Source of the DNA: a virus
DNA length: 35,980 nt
Reading direction: 5' to 3' (one strand)
IMG/VR virus record: IMGVR_UViG_3300022747_000027
Coordinates: 1-35,980 of that record
Shown: positions 27,042-35,900 of the stretch, piece by piece
Layout: every line of letters starts with the position of its first letter
Position numbering within the stretch: the stretch's first letter is position 1
Made by a program: the position numbers and the translations under genes
Notes under the pieces: model-generated
Database searches by the model: none
Seen by the model: only the letters and a program-made list of their open reading frames with translations
What the model was told of the DNA's origin: nothing

Positions 27042-28288
27042 ACTTTCAGCTTCTTCGCTGGCAACAAGAAGTGTTTAAAGACACAAAACGTTTTAAAGTT
27101 GTTGCGGCAGGACGACGCTGCGGTAAATCTAGACTATCCGCTGTTACATTGTTAATCGAAGGTTTGAATTGTCCTGAAGGCTCTTCGGTTATGTATGTTG
27201 CCCCAACGTTAGGGCAGGCCCGAACAATTATTTGGGAGTTGTTGCATGATCTAGGCAGGCCTATTATTAAAGCTAGCCACATCAACAATCTTGAAATAAC
27301 TCTAATCAACGGAAGAAAAATTCTTGTCCGAGGAGCAGATAATCCTGATTCTTTACGGGGTGTTTCTTTAACGTATTTAGTTTTAGACGAATGCGCCTTC
27401 ATTAAAGAAGACGTATGGCAAAAGATCTTACGTGCTGCTCTGTCCGATAAGAAAGGTAGAGCACTGTTCATCTCTACACCTTCAGGCCGTAACTGGTTCT
27501 ACGATGTATATAAGCTAGGCCAGGATGAGACAGACGAAGAGTGGAAGTCATGGCACTTCACTACTCAAGATAACGAGACCATTGATCCTAAGGAAATTGA
27601 GGCTGCTAAACGTACCTTAAGTTCCTTTGCCTTCAAGCAGGAATACTTGTCTAGCTTCGATAATGCAGGAGCTGATGTCTTTAAGGAAGAATGGTTCAAG
27701 CTAGGTGAAGAGCCTCAGTATGGTGAATACGTAGTAGCCATCGACTTAGCAGGCTTTGAAGACGTAGCTAAGAATGCAGGTGCTTCTAAGAAACGTCTGG
27801 ATGAATCAGCTATTGCTATCGTCAAGGTTGAAGACAATGGTGATTGGTGGGTAGAAAAGATCGTACATGGTCGATGGGACATCAGAGAGACTGCTGTCAA
27901 TATCCTGAAGACTATCCGAGACTACAAGCCTATCTCAGTTGGTATTGAACGTGGAGCATTAAAGAATGCTGTTCTGCCCTATCTGAACGATCTGATGCGT
28001 AAGAATAACATCTACGCTCATATCCAAGATTTAACTCATGGTAACCGTAAGAAGACTGACCGTGTTGTCTGGAGCCTACAAGGGCGTATGGAACATGGCA
28101 GGATCAAGTTCAATGAGGATGAAGATTGGGATGAATTCAAAGATCAGTTAGTCATGTTCCCTACAGCAGGTGTTCATGACGATCAGGTAGATGCTTTGTC
28201 TTACATTGACCAACTGGCTATCACATCTTATCAACAAGATTACGAAGAGGATGAATATGAAATCCTCGACCCTATAAGTGGATACTAA
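27029..28288 (+). CDS. Terminase large subunit
   Basis: A 419-aa packaging motor. The ATPase domain has Walker A AAGRRCGKSR (Lys33), Walker B YLVLDE (Asp120, Glu121) and coupling motif FISTPSG (residues 148-153). The RNase H-like nuclease domain has AIDLAG (Asp239), GIERGA (Glu307) and HDDQVDALSY (Asp384/385/388). It translocates DNA into the prohead and cuts it. It is shorter than T7 gp19 (586 aa) but complete in motifs. AAAGGA precedes the ATG at 27029. The start overlaps the HNH gene, so expression is coupled to it. Confidence 0.95.
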   Translation: MAELNFQLLRWQQEVFKDTKRFKVVAAGRRCGKSRLSAVTLLIEGLNCPEGSSVMYVAPTLGQARTIIWELLHDLGRPIIKASHINNLEITLINGRKILVRGADNPDSLRGVSLTYLVLDECAFIKEDVWQKILRAALSDKKGRALFISTPSGRNWFYDVYKLGQDETDEEWKSWHFTTQDNETIDPKEIEAAKRTLSSFAFKQEYLSSFDNAGADVFKEEWFKLGEEPQYGEYVVAIDLAGFEDVAKNAGASKKRLDESAIAIVKVEDNGDWWVEKIVHGRWDIRETAVNILKTIRDYKPISVGIERGALKNAVLPYLNDLMRKNNIYAHIQDLTHGNRKKTDRVVWSLQGRMEHGRIKFNEDEDWDEFKDQLVMFPTAGVHDDQVDALSYIDQLAITSYQQDYEEDEYEILDPISGY

Positions 28289-28289
28289 T

Positions 28290-28769
28290 ATGGATTACTG
28301 CCCATTACCGTTACAAAATAATAAACTTAACATCAAGAATCATGTTAAGACCATTAAAGAGCACGGTCTTGGGCCTGCTGATCCTCGTAAGCCTAACAAT
28401 GAGTTCTGGAAAGATAAGGCTTCTAAATGGAATGTTGCTGAAGGTGATGCTCGTGGTAGGCTCTGTGCTAACTGTGAGCATTATATTGAGACAACCAAGA
28501 TCAAGAAGTGTATTGATTCAGGACAAGCTAAAACATTCAAGACTTCAATGGTAGATCCTTCTATCGTTGATATCGAATCTAAACCCGTAGCTTACTGCAA
28601 CTTATACGAGATCACTTGCAGTCCATTACGTACTTGTGATTCACAGGAACTTGGTGGGCCTATTGATGATGTCAAGATGGCTGCAATTGAACAAGCTAAA
28701 GCTTTAAAAGAATCTGGATTTGATTTCGAAGAGTTTGATGATCCTTTAATGGATTCTACAAAGGAATAA
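28290..28769 (+). CDS. Cys-rich hypothetical protein between terminase and portal
   Basis: ATG 28290 (159 aa) is preferred over GTG 28278. The central part FWKDKASKWNVAEGDARGRL is followed by CANCEHYIE, then later YCNLYEITCSPLRTCDS: about seven Cys in total, consistent with a metal-binding or small redox fold. The region is conserved in position (terminase, this, portal) in environmental podoviruses I recall, without a known role. It ends one base before the portal ATG. Confidence 0.7.
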   Translation: MDYCPLPLQNNKLNIKNHVKTIKEHGLGPADPRKPNNEFWKDKASKWNVAEGDARGRLCANCEHYIETTKIKKCIDSGQAKTFKTSMVDPSIVDIESKPVAYCNLYEITCSPLRTCDSQELGGPIDDVKMAAIEQAKALKESGFDFEEFDDPLMDSTKE

Positions 28770-28770
28770 G

Positions 28771-30762
28771 ATGGCTGAAGAAGAATATAAAGACTCCCAA
28801 TTTGAGGAGCCTACGGAAGCTGAGAAGGAATTAACATCCTTTGTCTCTCAGCATACTGATCGTTGGCGTGACTGGCGTGACGCTAACTTCATGGATCTTT
28901 GGATGGAATATGAACGGATCTTCCGTGGCATCTGGGATCCCCAAGACAAGACTCGGGATTCTGAGCGTAGTCGAATCATATCTCCTGCTACTCAGCAAGC
29001 TATTGAGACTCGTCATGCTGAGATCATGGAAGCTATCTTCGGTCAAGGGGACTTCTTTGACATTGAGGATGACATCAAGGATGTGAATGGTTCTCCTCTT
29101 GATGTTGAGATGCTCCGTGAACAATTGATGGAAGACTTCAAGAAAGACAAGATCAAGAAAGCAGTTGATCAGATTGAACTGATGGCTGAAATCTACGGTA
29201 CTGGTATCGGCGAGATCGTTGTCAAGACTGAGAAAGAGTATAAGCCTGCTACTCAAGCTATCCCCGGTGTTGCCAATACAGCCGCTATCGGTGTTACAGA
29301 AGGTGAACGAGTAGCAATTAAGCTTAAACCTGTCAATCCTAAGAACTTTCTGATTGACCCTAACGCTGATTCTATCGAAGAAGCTATGGGTGTCGCCATT
29401 GAGAAGTATGTCTCTATCCATAAGATCGTTGAAGGTATCGAAAAAGGTATCTATAAGAAGGTTGACATTGGTTCTACCTACGATGATCAGGATTTAGAGC
29501 CTACTCAAGAGGTGAATCAGTACCAAGATGACAAGGTTAAACTGGTTACTTACTACGGTTTAGTGCCTAAAGAGTACTTAACTGAGGGTGAAGAAGTCGA
29601 ATATGAGGAAATTTTCCCTGAAGGTTCCGAAGCTGATGACTATTGCAACATGGTTGAAGCAATTGTTGTTATCGCTAACGACAATATGCTCCTCAAAGCA
29701 GAAGCTAACCCTTACATGATGAAGGATCGTCCTGTTATTGCTTATCAGGATGACACTGTTCCGGGTCGTTTCTTTGGTCGTGGTACGGCTGAGAAGGCCT
29801 ACAACATGCAGAAGGCTATTGATGCTCAATTACGAGCCTATTTAGATTCTCTGGCCTTGACTACAGCCCCAATGATTGCTATGGATGCTACACGACTGCC
29901 TCGTGGAGCTAAGTTTGAGATCAAACCCGGTAAAGCAATCCTTGTTAACGGCTCTCCAAGTGAGATTCTCTATCCATTTAAGTTCGGTCAGACTGATGGT
30001 AACGCTCCAGCAGCAGCTCAGAACTTTGAACGTATGCTGTTACAGGCTACAGGAACAGTAGATAGCGCAGGAATGCCTTCTAACGTACCTCGTGATGCCA
30101 GTGCAGGCGGTATGTCGATGGCTATGGCAGGGATTATTAAGAAGTACAAACGTACTCTTACTAACTTCCAAGAAGATTTCATGATTCCGTTCATCAACAA
30201 AGCTGCTTATCGCTATATGCAGTTCGATCCTGAGCGTTACCCCTCTGTGGACATGAATTTTGTGCCTACAGCTACTCTGGGTGTGCTTGCTCGTGAGTTT
30301 GAACAGCAGCAACTGATTGGATTGTTACAGACATTAGGCCCGAATACGCCTGTTCTTCCTTTGATTCTGAAAGGAATCTTACAGAACAGCTCTCTCACGA
30401 ATCGCGGTGAGCTTATTGACGCTCTTACCAAGATGTCTATGCCTGATCCGCAACAACAGCAGGCTGCTCAGCAGCAACAACAGATCCAAATGGCTCTGGT
30501 GCAGGCTGAACTTGCAGACAAACAATCCAAAGCGCAGAAACAGTCCGCTGAAGCTCAGAAAGCTCTGGTTGACGCTCAAACAGCTCCCCAAATTGCTCAA
30601 GCTAAGATCATTGGTGCTTTATCCACCAATCTTAACGAAGACAATGAAGGTAAAGACTTTGAACGTCGAGTCAAGATGACTGAACTGGCGCTGAAGCAAG
30701 AAGATATTCGTTCTAACGAGCGTATTGCTACTCTTCAATCGAGGGCTAAGCTCATTAAGTAA
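28771..30762 (+). CDS. Portal protein (head-to-tail connector)
   Basis: A 663-aa protein in the position and size range of podovirus portals, whose dodecameric ring forms the DNA channel. Features include WRDWRDANFMDLWMEYERIF near the start, RSRIISPATQQAIETRHAEI, a helical crown region, FGRGTAEKAYNMQKAIDAQL mid-protein, and a very Gln-rich C-terminus (DPQQQQAAQQQQQIQ) leading into an Ala/Gln/Lys helix. This layout resembles P22-like and large podovirus portals. It directly follows terminase and precedes the scaffold and capsid genes. Confidence 0.87.
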   Translation: MAEEEYKDSQFEEPTEAEKELTSFVSQHTDRWRDWRDANFMDLWMEYERIFRGIWDPQDKTRDSERSRIISPATQQAIETRHAEIMEAIFGQGDFFDIEDDIKDVNGSPLDVEMLREQLMEDFKKDKIKKAVDQIELMAEIYGTGIGEIVVKTEKEYKPATQAIPGVANTAAIGVTEGERVAIKLKPVNPKNFLIDPNADSIEEAMGVAIEKYVSIHKIVEGIEKGIYKKVDIGSTYDDQDLEPTQEVNQYQDDKVKLVTYYGLVPKEYLTEGEEVEYEEIFPEGSEADDYCNMVEAIVVIANDNMLLKAEANPYMMKDRPVIAYQDDTVPGRFFGRGTAEKAYNMQKAIDAQLRAYLDSLALTTAPMIAMDATRLPRGAKFEIKPGKAILVNGSPSEILYPFKFGQTDGNAPAAAQNFERMLLQATGTVDSAGMPSNVPRDASAGGMSMAMAGIIKKYKRTLTNFQEDFMIPFINKAAYRYMQFDPERYPSVDMNFVPTATLGVLAREFEQQQLIGLLQTLGPNTPVLPLILKGILQNSSLTNRGELIDALTKMSMPDPQQQQAAQQQQQIQMALVQAELADKQSKAQKQSAEAQKALVDAQTAPQIAQAKIIGALSTNLNEDNEGKDFERRVKMTELALKQEDIRSNERIATLQSRAKLIK

Positions 30763-30786
30763 CACATTACATAAGGAATAACCTAT

Positions 30787-31029
30787 ATGGCTCCTGATTT
30801 ACAGAAATATTATGAAGATCAGTTCTCGATGATGTCTACTCAGGGATGGGGAGACCTCATTGAGGACTTTTTAAGGTTAAAGGCAAGTATCAACGATATT
30901 ACATTGACTACGGACACACAAGATTTATTTTTCCGTAAAGGTCAACTGGATATTCTGGACTTGATTTTAAAACGCAAGGACACATGCGACAAAGTATACG
31001 AGGAGTTAAACGATGAAACGGATGTTTGA
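30787..31029 (+). CDS. Small head-region protein (80 aa)
   Basis: An 80-aa acidic, helical protein: MAPDLQKYYEDQFSMMSTQG, then WGDLIEDFLRLKASINDI and FFRKGQLDILDLILKRKD. ATAAGGAA precedes the ATG. The pattern (W-D-Y/LIED-...-KGQLDILDLI) recurs in small proteins next to portal genes in several phages, possibly a head assembly factor. Function unknown. It overlaps the next gene by 17 bases. Confidence 0.65.
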   Translation: MAPDLQKYYEDQFSMMSTQGWGDLIEDFLRLKASINDITLTTDTQDLFFRKGQLDILDLILKRKDTCDKVYEELNDETDV

Positions 31030-31243
31030 CTTCATGTGTGACGATGGACATGTGACTGAGCGATTAGTCGATGATAGCGTCAGGACGGTGACATGTTCTG
31101 ACTGTGGTAAGGAAGCTATTCGACTTGTATCATCTCCTCAAGTCAAACTGGAAGGGTTCTCAGGAGCTTTCCCAGACGCTTATGACAGATGGTCAAGAGT
31201 CAGAGCTGAAAAGCTCAAACAAGAACAGAAACGTAATTCCTAA
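31013..31243 (+). CDS. Small zinc-ribbon protein, FmdB-like (76 aa)
   Basis: GAGGAG precedes ATG 31013. The 76-aa product is MKRMFDFMCDDGHVTERLVD then VTCSDCGKEAIRLVSSPQVK: a Cys at residue 9 and a C-x2-C pair, as in FmdB-type zinc ribbons, then LEGFSGAFPDAYDRWSRVRA and a basic end. Similar proteins sit in head gene clusters of other podoviruses. The role is unknown, perhaps structural or regulatory. Confidence 0.7.
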   Translation: MKRMFDFMCDDGHVTERLVDDSVRTVTCSDCGKEAIRLVSSPQVKLEGFSGAFPDAYDRWSRVRAEKLKQEQKRNS

Positions 31244-31308
31244 TGGAACGTATCTGAGAACATTATTAAATTATCCTGTAATCCTATACGGACAGGGAAA
31301 GGTTAGGT

Positions 31309-32100
31309 ATGGCTTTAATTGATAACGAAGAACTGGATCAATCTAATTTCAGCGAATTAGATGCCGAAGACAACAAACAGAAGGAAACTCCTGTTGAAGA
31401 AACTCCAGCAAAATCTGTAGAGATTCCCGAGAAATACAAGGGCAAGAGTCTTGAGGATATTGTGCAAATGCATCAAGAGGCTGAAAAGCTCATTGGTAGA
31501 CAAGCACAAGAAGTTGGTGAAGTCCGGCGCTTAGCTGATGATTTGATTAAACAGCAACTCTCTGGTAACAAACAAAAAGCTCAACCAGAATTACAAGAAA
31601 CACAAGAGATTGATTTCTTTGAAGACCCTAAGACAGCAGTTCAAAAAGCTGTAGCAACACATCCTGATGTACTTGCAGCTAAGCAGGCAGCAGCTCAGTT
31701 CAAAGCTATGCAAACACAGCAGCAACTGGCTACTAAACACCCTGATTATAGTCAAGTGGTTAAAGATGGTGAATTCATTGATTGGGTTAAGGCATCCCCT
31801 GTTCGTCTGAATATGTTTGCTATCGCTAACTCAAACTATGACTTTGCAGCAGCAGATGAGCTTTTGTCTACATTCAAACAGATCCGCACAGCTAAGACAA
31901 CACAAACACAAGAGGCAGGTAAACAGGCCCTCAAGCAGAACTTAAAAGCTGCTTCTGTCGATGTTGGTGGAACTGGTGAGTCCTCGAAGAAAGTTTATCG
32001 CCGTGCCGACCTTATCCGGCTACGTATGAATGATCCTGATCGCTACATGAATATGCAACCTGAAATTATGGCTGCATATGCTGAAGGTCGGGTCAAGTAA
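31309..32100 (+). CDS. Scaffolding protein (probable)
   Basis: A 263-aa, highly charged, mostly helical protein directly before the major capsid gene, the usual place for a scaffold. The N-terminus is acidic (NEELDQSNFSELDAEDNKQK), followed by VEIPEKYKGKSLEDIVQMHQ (a motif common in podovirus scaffolds), a long coiled-coil-like middle, and a basic C-terminus with KKVYRRADLIRLRMNDPDRY. Scaffold C-termini often bind the capsid with a basic helix. ATG 31309 follows AAAGGTTAGGT. Confidence 0.78.
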   Translation: MALIDNEELDQSNFSELDAEDNKQKETPVEETPAKSVEIPEKYKGKSLEDIVQMHQEAEKLIGRQAQEVGEVRRLADDLIKQQLSGNKQKAQPELQETQEIDFFEDPKTAVQKAVATHPDVLAAKQAAAQFKAMQTQQQLATKHPDYSQVVKDGEFIDWVKASPVRLNMFAIANSNYDFAAADELLSTFKQIRTAKTTQTQEAGKQALKQNLKAASVDVGGTGESSKKVYRRADLIRLRMNDPDRYMNMQPEIMAAYAEGRVK

Positions 32101-32142
32101 AATATTTAATTTTTTATTCAATAAATCACAGGAGATTTAAAA

Positions 32143-33066
32143 ATGGCTTTAGGTACTAACCAAGTTACAACTACCACCGCAGCAACGTTCATTCCAGAAG
32201 TTTGGAGTGATGAGATTGTTGCATCTTACAAGAAGAATCTGGTTGCCGCTAACCTGTTCAAGAAGATGAGCTTCAAGGGCAAGAAAGGTGACACCGTTCA
32301 CGTTCCCGCTCCTAACCGTGGCTCTGCTTCGGCTAAGTCGGCTAACACCCAAGTGACTCTGATCGCTGCTACTGAAGGCGAGAAGATTGTGGCTATCGAC
32401 CAGCACTGGGAATACAGCCGTCTGATCGAAGACATCGTGGAAGCTCAAGCTCTGGCTTCGTTGCGTCAGTTCTACACTGATGACGCTGGCTACGCTCTGG
32501 CCCGTCAAGTTGACACCAGCCTGATCCAACTGGGTCGTGGCGTTAACGGTGGCGGCGGTACTTCTGCTTACTCTGGTGCTCTGTCCGGTGCTGACGGTAC
32601 TACCGCTTATGTGGCTGGTGCTAACACTGGCGTGGGTGCTCTGACTGATGCTGCTATCCGTCGCTCTATCCAACGTCTGGATGACAACGATGTTCCTATG
32701 GACGGTCGTTTCCTGATCGTTCCTCCTAGCACTCGTAACACTCTGATGGGTATCGCTCGTTTCACTGAGCAAGCCTTCGTGGGTGAAGCTGGTGGTAACA
32801 ACACCATCCGTAACGGCGAAATCGGCAACGTGTATGGCGTGCCTGTGTTCGTGACTTCTAACGCTGACACTACTAGCGGTTCTACTGCTACCCGTATCTG
32901 CCTGATGGGTCATAAAGACTTCGCAGTGCTGGTTGAGCAAATGGGCGTGCGTACCCAGACTCAGTACAAACAAGAATACCTCGGTACTCTGTTCACTGCT
33001 GACGTTCTGTACGGTGCTGGCGAACTGCGTGATGGCGCTGCTGTTGCTCTGGCTGTCCCAGCGTAA
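32143..33066 (+). CDS. Major capsid protein
   Basis: A 307-aa protein (MALGTNQVTTTTAATFIPEV, then WSDEIVASYKKNLVAANLF) with features of HK97-fold capsid proteins of environmental podoviruses: an N-arm, a region around GDTVHVPAPNRG, and a C-terminal FTADVLYGAGELRDGAAVAL. Codon choice differs strongly from neighbours: CTG, AAC, GGC, ATC, CGT predominate, as expected for the most abundant virion protein. AGGAG lies eight bases upstream. It is followed by a strong UUCG-capped hairpin. Assignment is supported by position, composition and codon bias. Confidence 0.9.
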   Translation: MALGTNQVTTTTAATFIPEVWSDEIVASYKKNLVAANLFKKMSFKGKKGDTVHVPAPNRGSASAKSANTQVTLIAATEGEKIVAIDQHWEYSRLIEDIVEAQALASLRQFYTDDAGYALARQVDTSLIQLGRGVNGGGGTSAYSGALSGADGTTAYVAGANTGVGALTDAAIRRSIQRLDDNDVPMDGRFLIVPPSTRNTLMGIARFTEQAFVGEAGGNNTIRNGEIGNVYGVPVFVTSNADTTSGSTATRICLMGHKDFAVLVEQMGVRTQTQYKQEYLGTLFTADVLYGAGELRDGAAVALAVPA

Positions 33067-33098
33067 GCGTACAGCCTAATAGTTCAGTAATGTAACTT

Positions 33099-33126
33099 AA
33101 GAGGGGCCACTTCGGTGGCTCTTCTT
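33099..33126 (+). terminator. UUCG-tetraloop hairpin after the capsid gene
   Basis: A 12-base-pair stem (33099-33110 with 33115-33126), including two G-U pairs, closes on the extra-stable C(UUCG)G tetraloop and is followed by only two more Ts and then CAAG. It lies 33 bases after the capsid stop. It probably acts as a partial terminator and 3' protector, raising capsid message over downstream genes. Confidence 0.7.
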
Positions 33127-33167
33127 TCAAGCTGCACTGCTTTAGTGTATCTCGAAAGGAGAAAATA

Positions 33168-33350
33168 ATGGTTAAATTCAACAGCGCTGTGCGCTTCAAA
33201 TGCACTCAAACTGAAAATATTTACTGCTTTGAGCATGAACATGACATCAAGGCTATGCGTAAGCATCCTGACTATGTTGAACTGGTCGAACAAGAAGAGT
33301 CTAAGAAGCCTGTAGGTCGTCCGCCTAAGAAAGAAGCTGAGGAAGCATAA
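33168..33350 (+). CDS. Small basic-tailed protein (60 aa)
   Basis: AAAGGAG precedes ATG 33168. The 60-aa product contains an N-terminal beta-like segment (FNSAVRFKCTQTENIYCFEH), a helix (HPDYVELVEQEES) and a Lys/Pro/Gly tail KPVGRPPKKEAEEA that resembles an AT-hook (GRP). A DNA-binding or packaging accessory role is possible. It is the first gene after the capsid hairpin and appears co-transcribed with the next. Not matched to a named family. Confidence 0.6.
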   Translation: MVKFNSAVRFKCTQTENIYCFEHEHDIKAMRKHPDYVELVEQEESKKPVGRPPKKEAEEA

Positions 33351-33352
33351 AT

Positions 33353-33679
33353 ATGCGTGAAGTATCAGTAGGAAATAACTTAACAGCTAATACAAAGACT
33401 ACAGTTTATACAGTTCCTACTGGCTACTACGCTCGGTGGAATCTGAGCTACGTAGTGAATAACTCTGGTATCAATAAGACAGTAGATGTTATTTGGTATG
33501 ACAAGAGTCAGAATACTGAGATCTATGTGGTTCACGGATATATTCTTACCATTACTCAGTTCTTAAAGTTTGATAGTCCTTCTGCTGTGATCCTTGAAGA
33601 AGGCGATGAAGTACGTATCAAGACAGAACTTGGATCTGATATGTCTGCTATCAATACTTTTGAACTTATTCGTAAATAA
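33353..33679 (+). CDS. Small beta-rich virion protein candidate (108 aa)
   Basis: A 108-aa protein with strand-rich sequence: VSVGNNLTANTKTTVYTVPT, then GYYARWNLSYVVNNSG and FLKFDSPSAVILEEGDEVRI. Pattern and position (after the capsid gene) suggest a capsid decoration or fibre-base protein, a common class of about 100 aa in this slot. GAGGAAG lies upstream of ATG 33353. There is no catalytic motif. The role is inferred from context and composition. Confidence 0.6.
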   Translation: MREVSVGNNLTANTKTTVYTVPTGYYARWNLSYVVNNSGINKTVDVIWYDKSQNTEIYVVHGYILTITQFLKFDSPSAVILEEGDEVRIKTELGSDMSAINTFELIRK

Positions 33680-33690
33680 AGGTTAAAATC

Positions 33691-34785
33691 ATGGCTGTTT
33701 CAGACCAAGAAGTTGCTGCGTGGCTTGCAGCTAATCCGACTGCCTCTAATGCAGAAATTGCTCAAGCAGCCGCTGCCGCTGGTGTTGATGCTAATCAGTT
33801 TGAGCGAGTGACAGGAACTCCTGCACCTTTTGAGGTCACTTATGGCGGGGAGATGAATACTCCTATCGCTTATAGCACAAAACAGAATATTGGTAAGGAT
33901 GTTATCGATATTCAATATGGCCCTGAAGGTCAGCAGTTAAGTGCTATAGGCATGCCGACAACTATCAATGGTCAGCGTGTCGTCACAGATTACTCTCCTT
34001 CGGGACAGGCCTCTTATCGGCTTTATAATCAGCCTGGAATGTTCAATGAACTCCTGAATGCTGCTGCTTATTTAGGCAAAGGTTACGGTTTAGTTACTGG
34101 CTTAGATTCTTTATTAGGCAATCTTCCCTCTTTAGGATCCAGTGCAGCCTCTTCCGCTGCTGATGCTGACATCGCAGGTGGAATGATTCCTGAATACGGG
34201 ACTAATCAAGCATACGATGCTTTCATGTCTCAAGCAATGACCCCTGAAGCTATCGCAGCTTTAGAGAAACAGATTGCAGAGAGTTCTGTCGGTGGCTTTA
34301 ATTATCAAGACATCCTTAATCAAGGCGGAATGATTACAGATATTGCTTCTGGTAACTTCATGGGGCCTCTCACGGCTGATGAGCTTGGTAATGCTTTTGA
34401 GAAGTACATGGCAGAGTCCGGTTACTTCCCTATCACCAACATTAACGCTCCTGTCAGCACAGTAGTTACTCCTCCTACTACAACAGTTCCTACGACAACT
34501 ACTCCAACTGTAACGACTCCTACAGTTACAACACCGACAACAGTTATTCCTTCGGTTATTACTAAGCTTTTACCGGGTCTCTTGACAGCAGGAGCAGTGA
34601 ATAAAGCTGTTACTCCTTCGCCAACAAGTACAACTCCATTGACTACAGGTATTACTACTCCTCCAGTCAATAATCAAGACTATTATAATGCTATTCAACA
34701 GTATTATAACGCATACATGCCTGAAGTCCCTCGTGATGTGACTACTCCTCTCCAACAATGGTACGATTCTAAATACGGAGCTTAA
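33691..34785 (+). CDS. Putative virion protein with Thr/Pro-rich linker
   Basis: A 364-aa protein. The start MAVSDQEVAAWLAANPTASN then AEIAQAAAAAGV (residues 1-32) is a short module I recall at the N-terminus of other betaproteobacterial phage virion proteins. The middle has Gly/Ser-rich segments, and residues about 255-290 are a Thr/Pro repeat (TTPTVTTPTVTTPTT) likely to be a flexible, possibly glycosylated-like linker. The end (QQYYNAYMPEVPRDVTTPLQ) is aromatic. It sits just before the fibre genes, so it may be a structural or adhesion component; the exact role is unknown. Confidence 0.6.
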   Translation: MAVSDQEVAAWLAANPTASNAEIAQAAAAAGVDANQFERVTGTPAPFEVTYGGEMNTPIAYSTKQNIGKDVIDIQYGPEGQQLSAIGMPTTINGQRVVTDYSPSGQASYRLYNQPGMFNELLNAAAYLGKGYGLVTGLDSLLGNLPSLGSSAASSAADADIAGGMIPEYGTNQAYDAFMSQAMTPEAIAALEKQIAESSVGGFNYQDILNQGGMITDIASGNFMGPLTADELGNAFEKYMAESGYFPITNINAPVSTVVTPPTTTVPTTTTPTVTTPTVTTPTTVIPSVITKLLPGLLTAGAVNKAVTPSPTSTTPLTTGITTPPVNNQDYYNAIQQYYNAYMPEVPRDVTTPLQQWYDSKYGA

Positions 34786-35895
34786 ATGACTACGATCATT
34801 ACCAAGAATAGTTCTACAGCTTCTGCTGTACCTTCGGCTGGTTCGCTTGTACAAGGTGAACTGGCTATCAACGTCACAGATAAGAAAGTATATACCAAGG
34901 ACTCCGGTGGTTCTGTTCAGAAGATTGTTGGTTCTTTAGGTAATCAAGAATTCAATGCTGTAACGATCACTGGTGGAACTATCACTGGTATGTCTACCCC
35001 TACTAACTCTTCGGACGTTGCTCCTAAGAGTTATGTGGATGGTCTGATTAGTACAGGCGCTTCTAACGCTGCTGCTGCGGCTGCTAGCGCCTCTGCTGCT
35101 GCATCTAGTGCTTCTGCTGCATCTACTTCAGCTTCCAATGCTTCTACCTCGGCTTCTAGTGCATCTACATCAGCTTCTGCTGCATCCAGTGCTCAAGCAG
35201 CTGCTGAAGCTGCTCGTGATGCTACACTGACTGCCTATGATAACTTTGATGATCGTTACTTAGGCACTAAGACAAGTGATCCCACAGTAGATAATGATGG
35301 TAATGCTCTGGTAGCAGGTACTCTGTACTACAACAGTGTATCTCAGATTATGAAGTTGTACACAGGTTCTGCTTGGGTTGCTGCTTATGTCTCTGGTGCT
35401 GATTACCTTGCTAAGGCTAATAACCTTTCTGATCTTACTAGTTCCTCCGCTGCTCGTACCAACTTAGGGTTAGCTATTGGCACTAACGTACAAGCTTACA
35501 GTGCTAACCTAACTACTTGGGCTGGTAAGACTGTTCCTACAGATACTGTTGTAGGTACTACGGATACACAGACTTTAACCAATAAGACTCTGACTGGCTA
35601 TACAGAGACTGTTACAGCTCTGGCTACTTCAGGTTCTGTTGCTCTGAACCCTGCTAACGGTACTATCAACACTTTAGCTGCTGCTGGTACAGTTACCTTC
35701 ACTGATTCTCTCAGTGCAGGTCAAAGCTTAGTCGTGATGCTTACTAATGGCAGCTCTTATACAATCAACTATCCCACTATGACATGGGTTGGGCCTACAG
35801 GGAATACTGCTCCTACTCTGAACTCAGCTAACGTGTTGGTGTTCTGGAAAGTTGGAACTACTCTGTATGGTGCTCATGTCGGAAAGTATGCTTAA
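34786..35895 (+). CDS. Tail fibre-like structural protein
   Basis: A 369-aa protein starting MTTIITKNSSTASAVPSAGS, then LVQGELAINVTDKKVYTKDS: this N-terminal pattern (S-VP-LV-GELAIN--DKK-Y-KD) is typical of phage tail fibre or collar proteins, seen at fibre N-termini. Residues about 90-148 are an Ala/Ser coiled-coil shaft. The second half has beta-rich repeats such as TLTNKTLTGYT and a C-terminal ALNPANGTINTLAAAGTVTF module. It begins directly after the previous stop (TAAATG) and is followed at 35901 by another fibre gene. Confidence 0.78.
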   Translation: MTTIITKNSSTASAVPSAGSLVQGELAINVTDKKVYTKDSGGSVQKIVGSLGNQEFNAVTITGGTITGMSTPTNSSDVAPKSYVDGLISTGASNAAAAAASASAAASSASAASTSASNASTSASSASTSASAASSAQAAAEAARDATLTAYDNFDDRYLGTKTSDPTVDNDGNALVAGTLYYNSVSQIMKLYTGSAWVAAYVSGADYLAKANNLSDLTSSSAARTNLGLAIGTNVQAYSANLTTWAGKTVPTDTVVGTTDTQTLTNKTLTGYTETVTALATSGSVALNPANGTINTLAAAGTVTFTDSLSAGQSLVVMLTNGSSYTINYPTMTWVGPTGNTAPTLNSANVLVFWKVGTTLYGAHVGKYA

Positions 35896-35900
35896 TACTT

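Noticed and set aside
32149-32973. Leftward 274-codon frame opposite the capsid gene
   Set aside because: Created by the biased codons of the highly expressed capsid gene; no start signals or recognisable domain.
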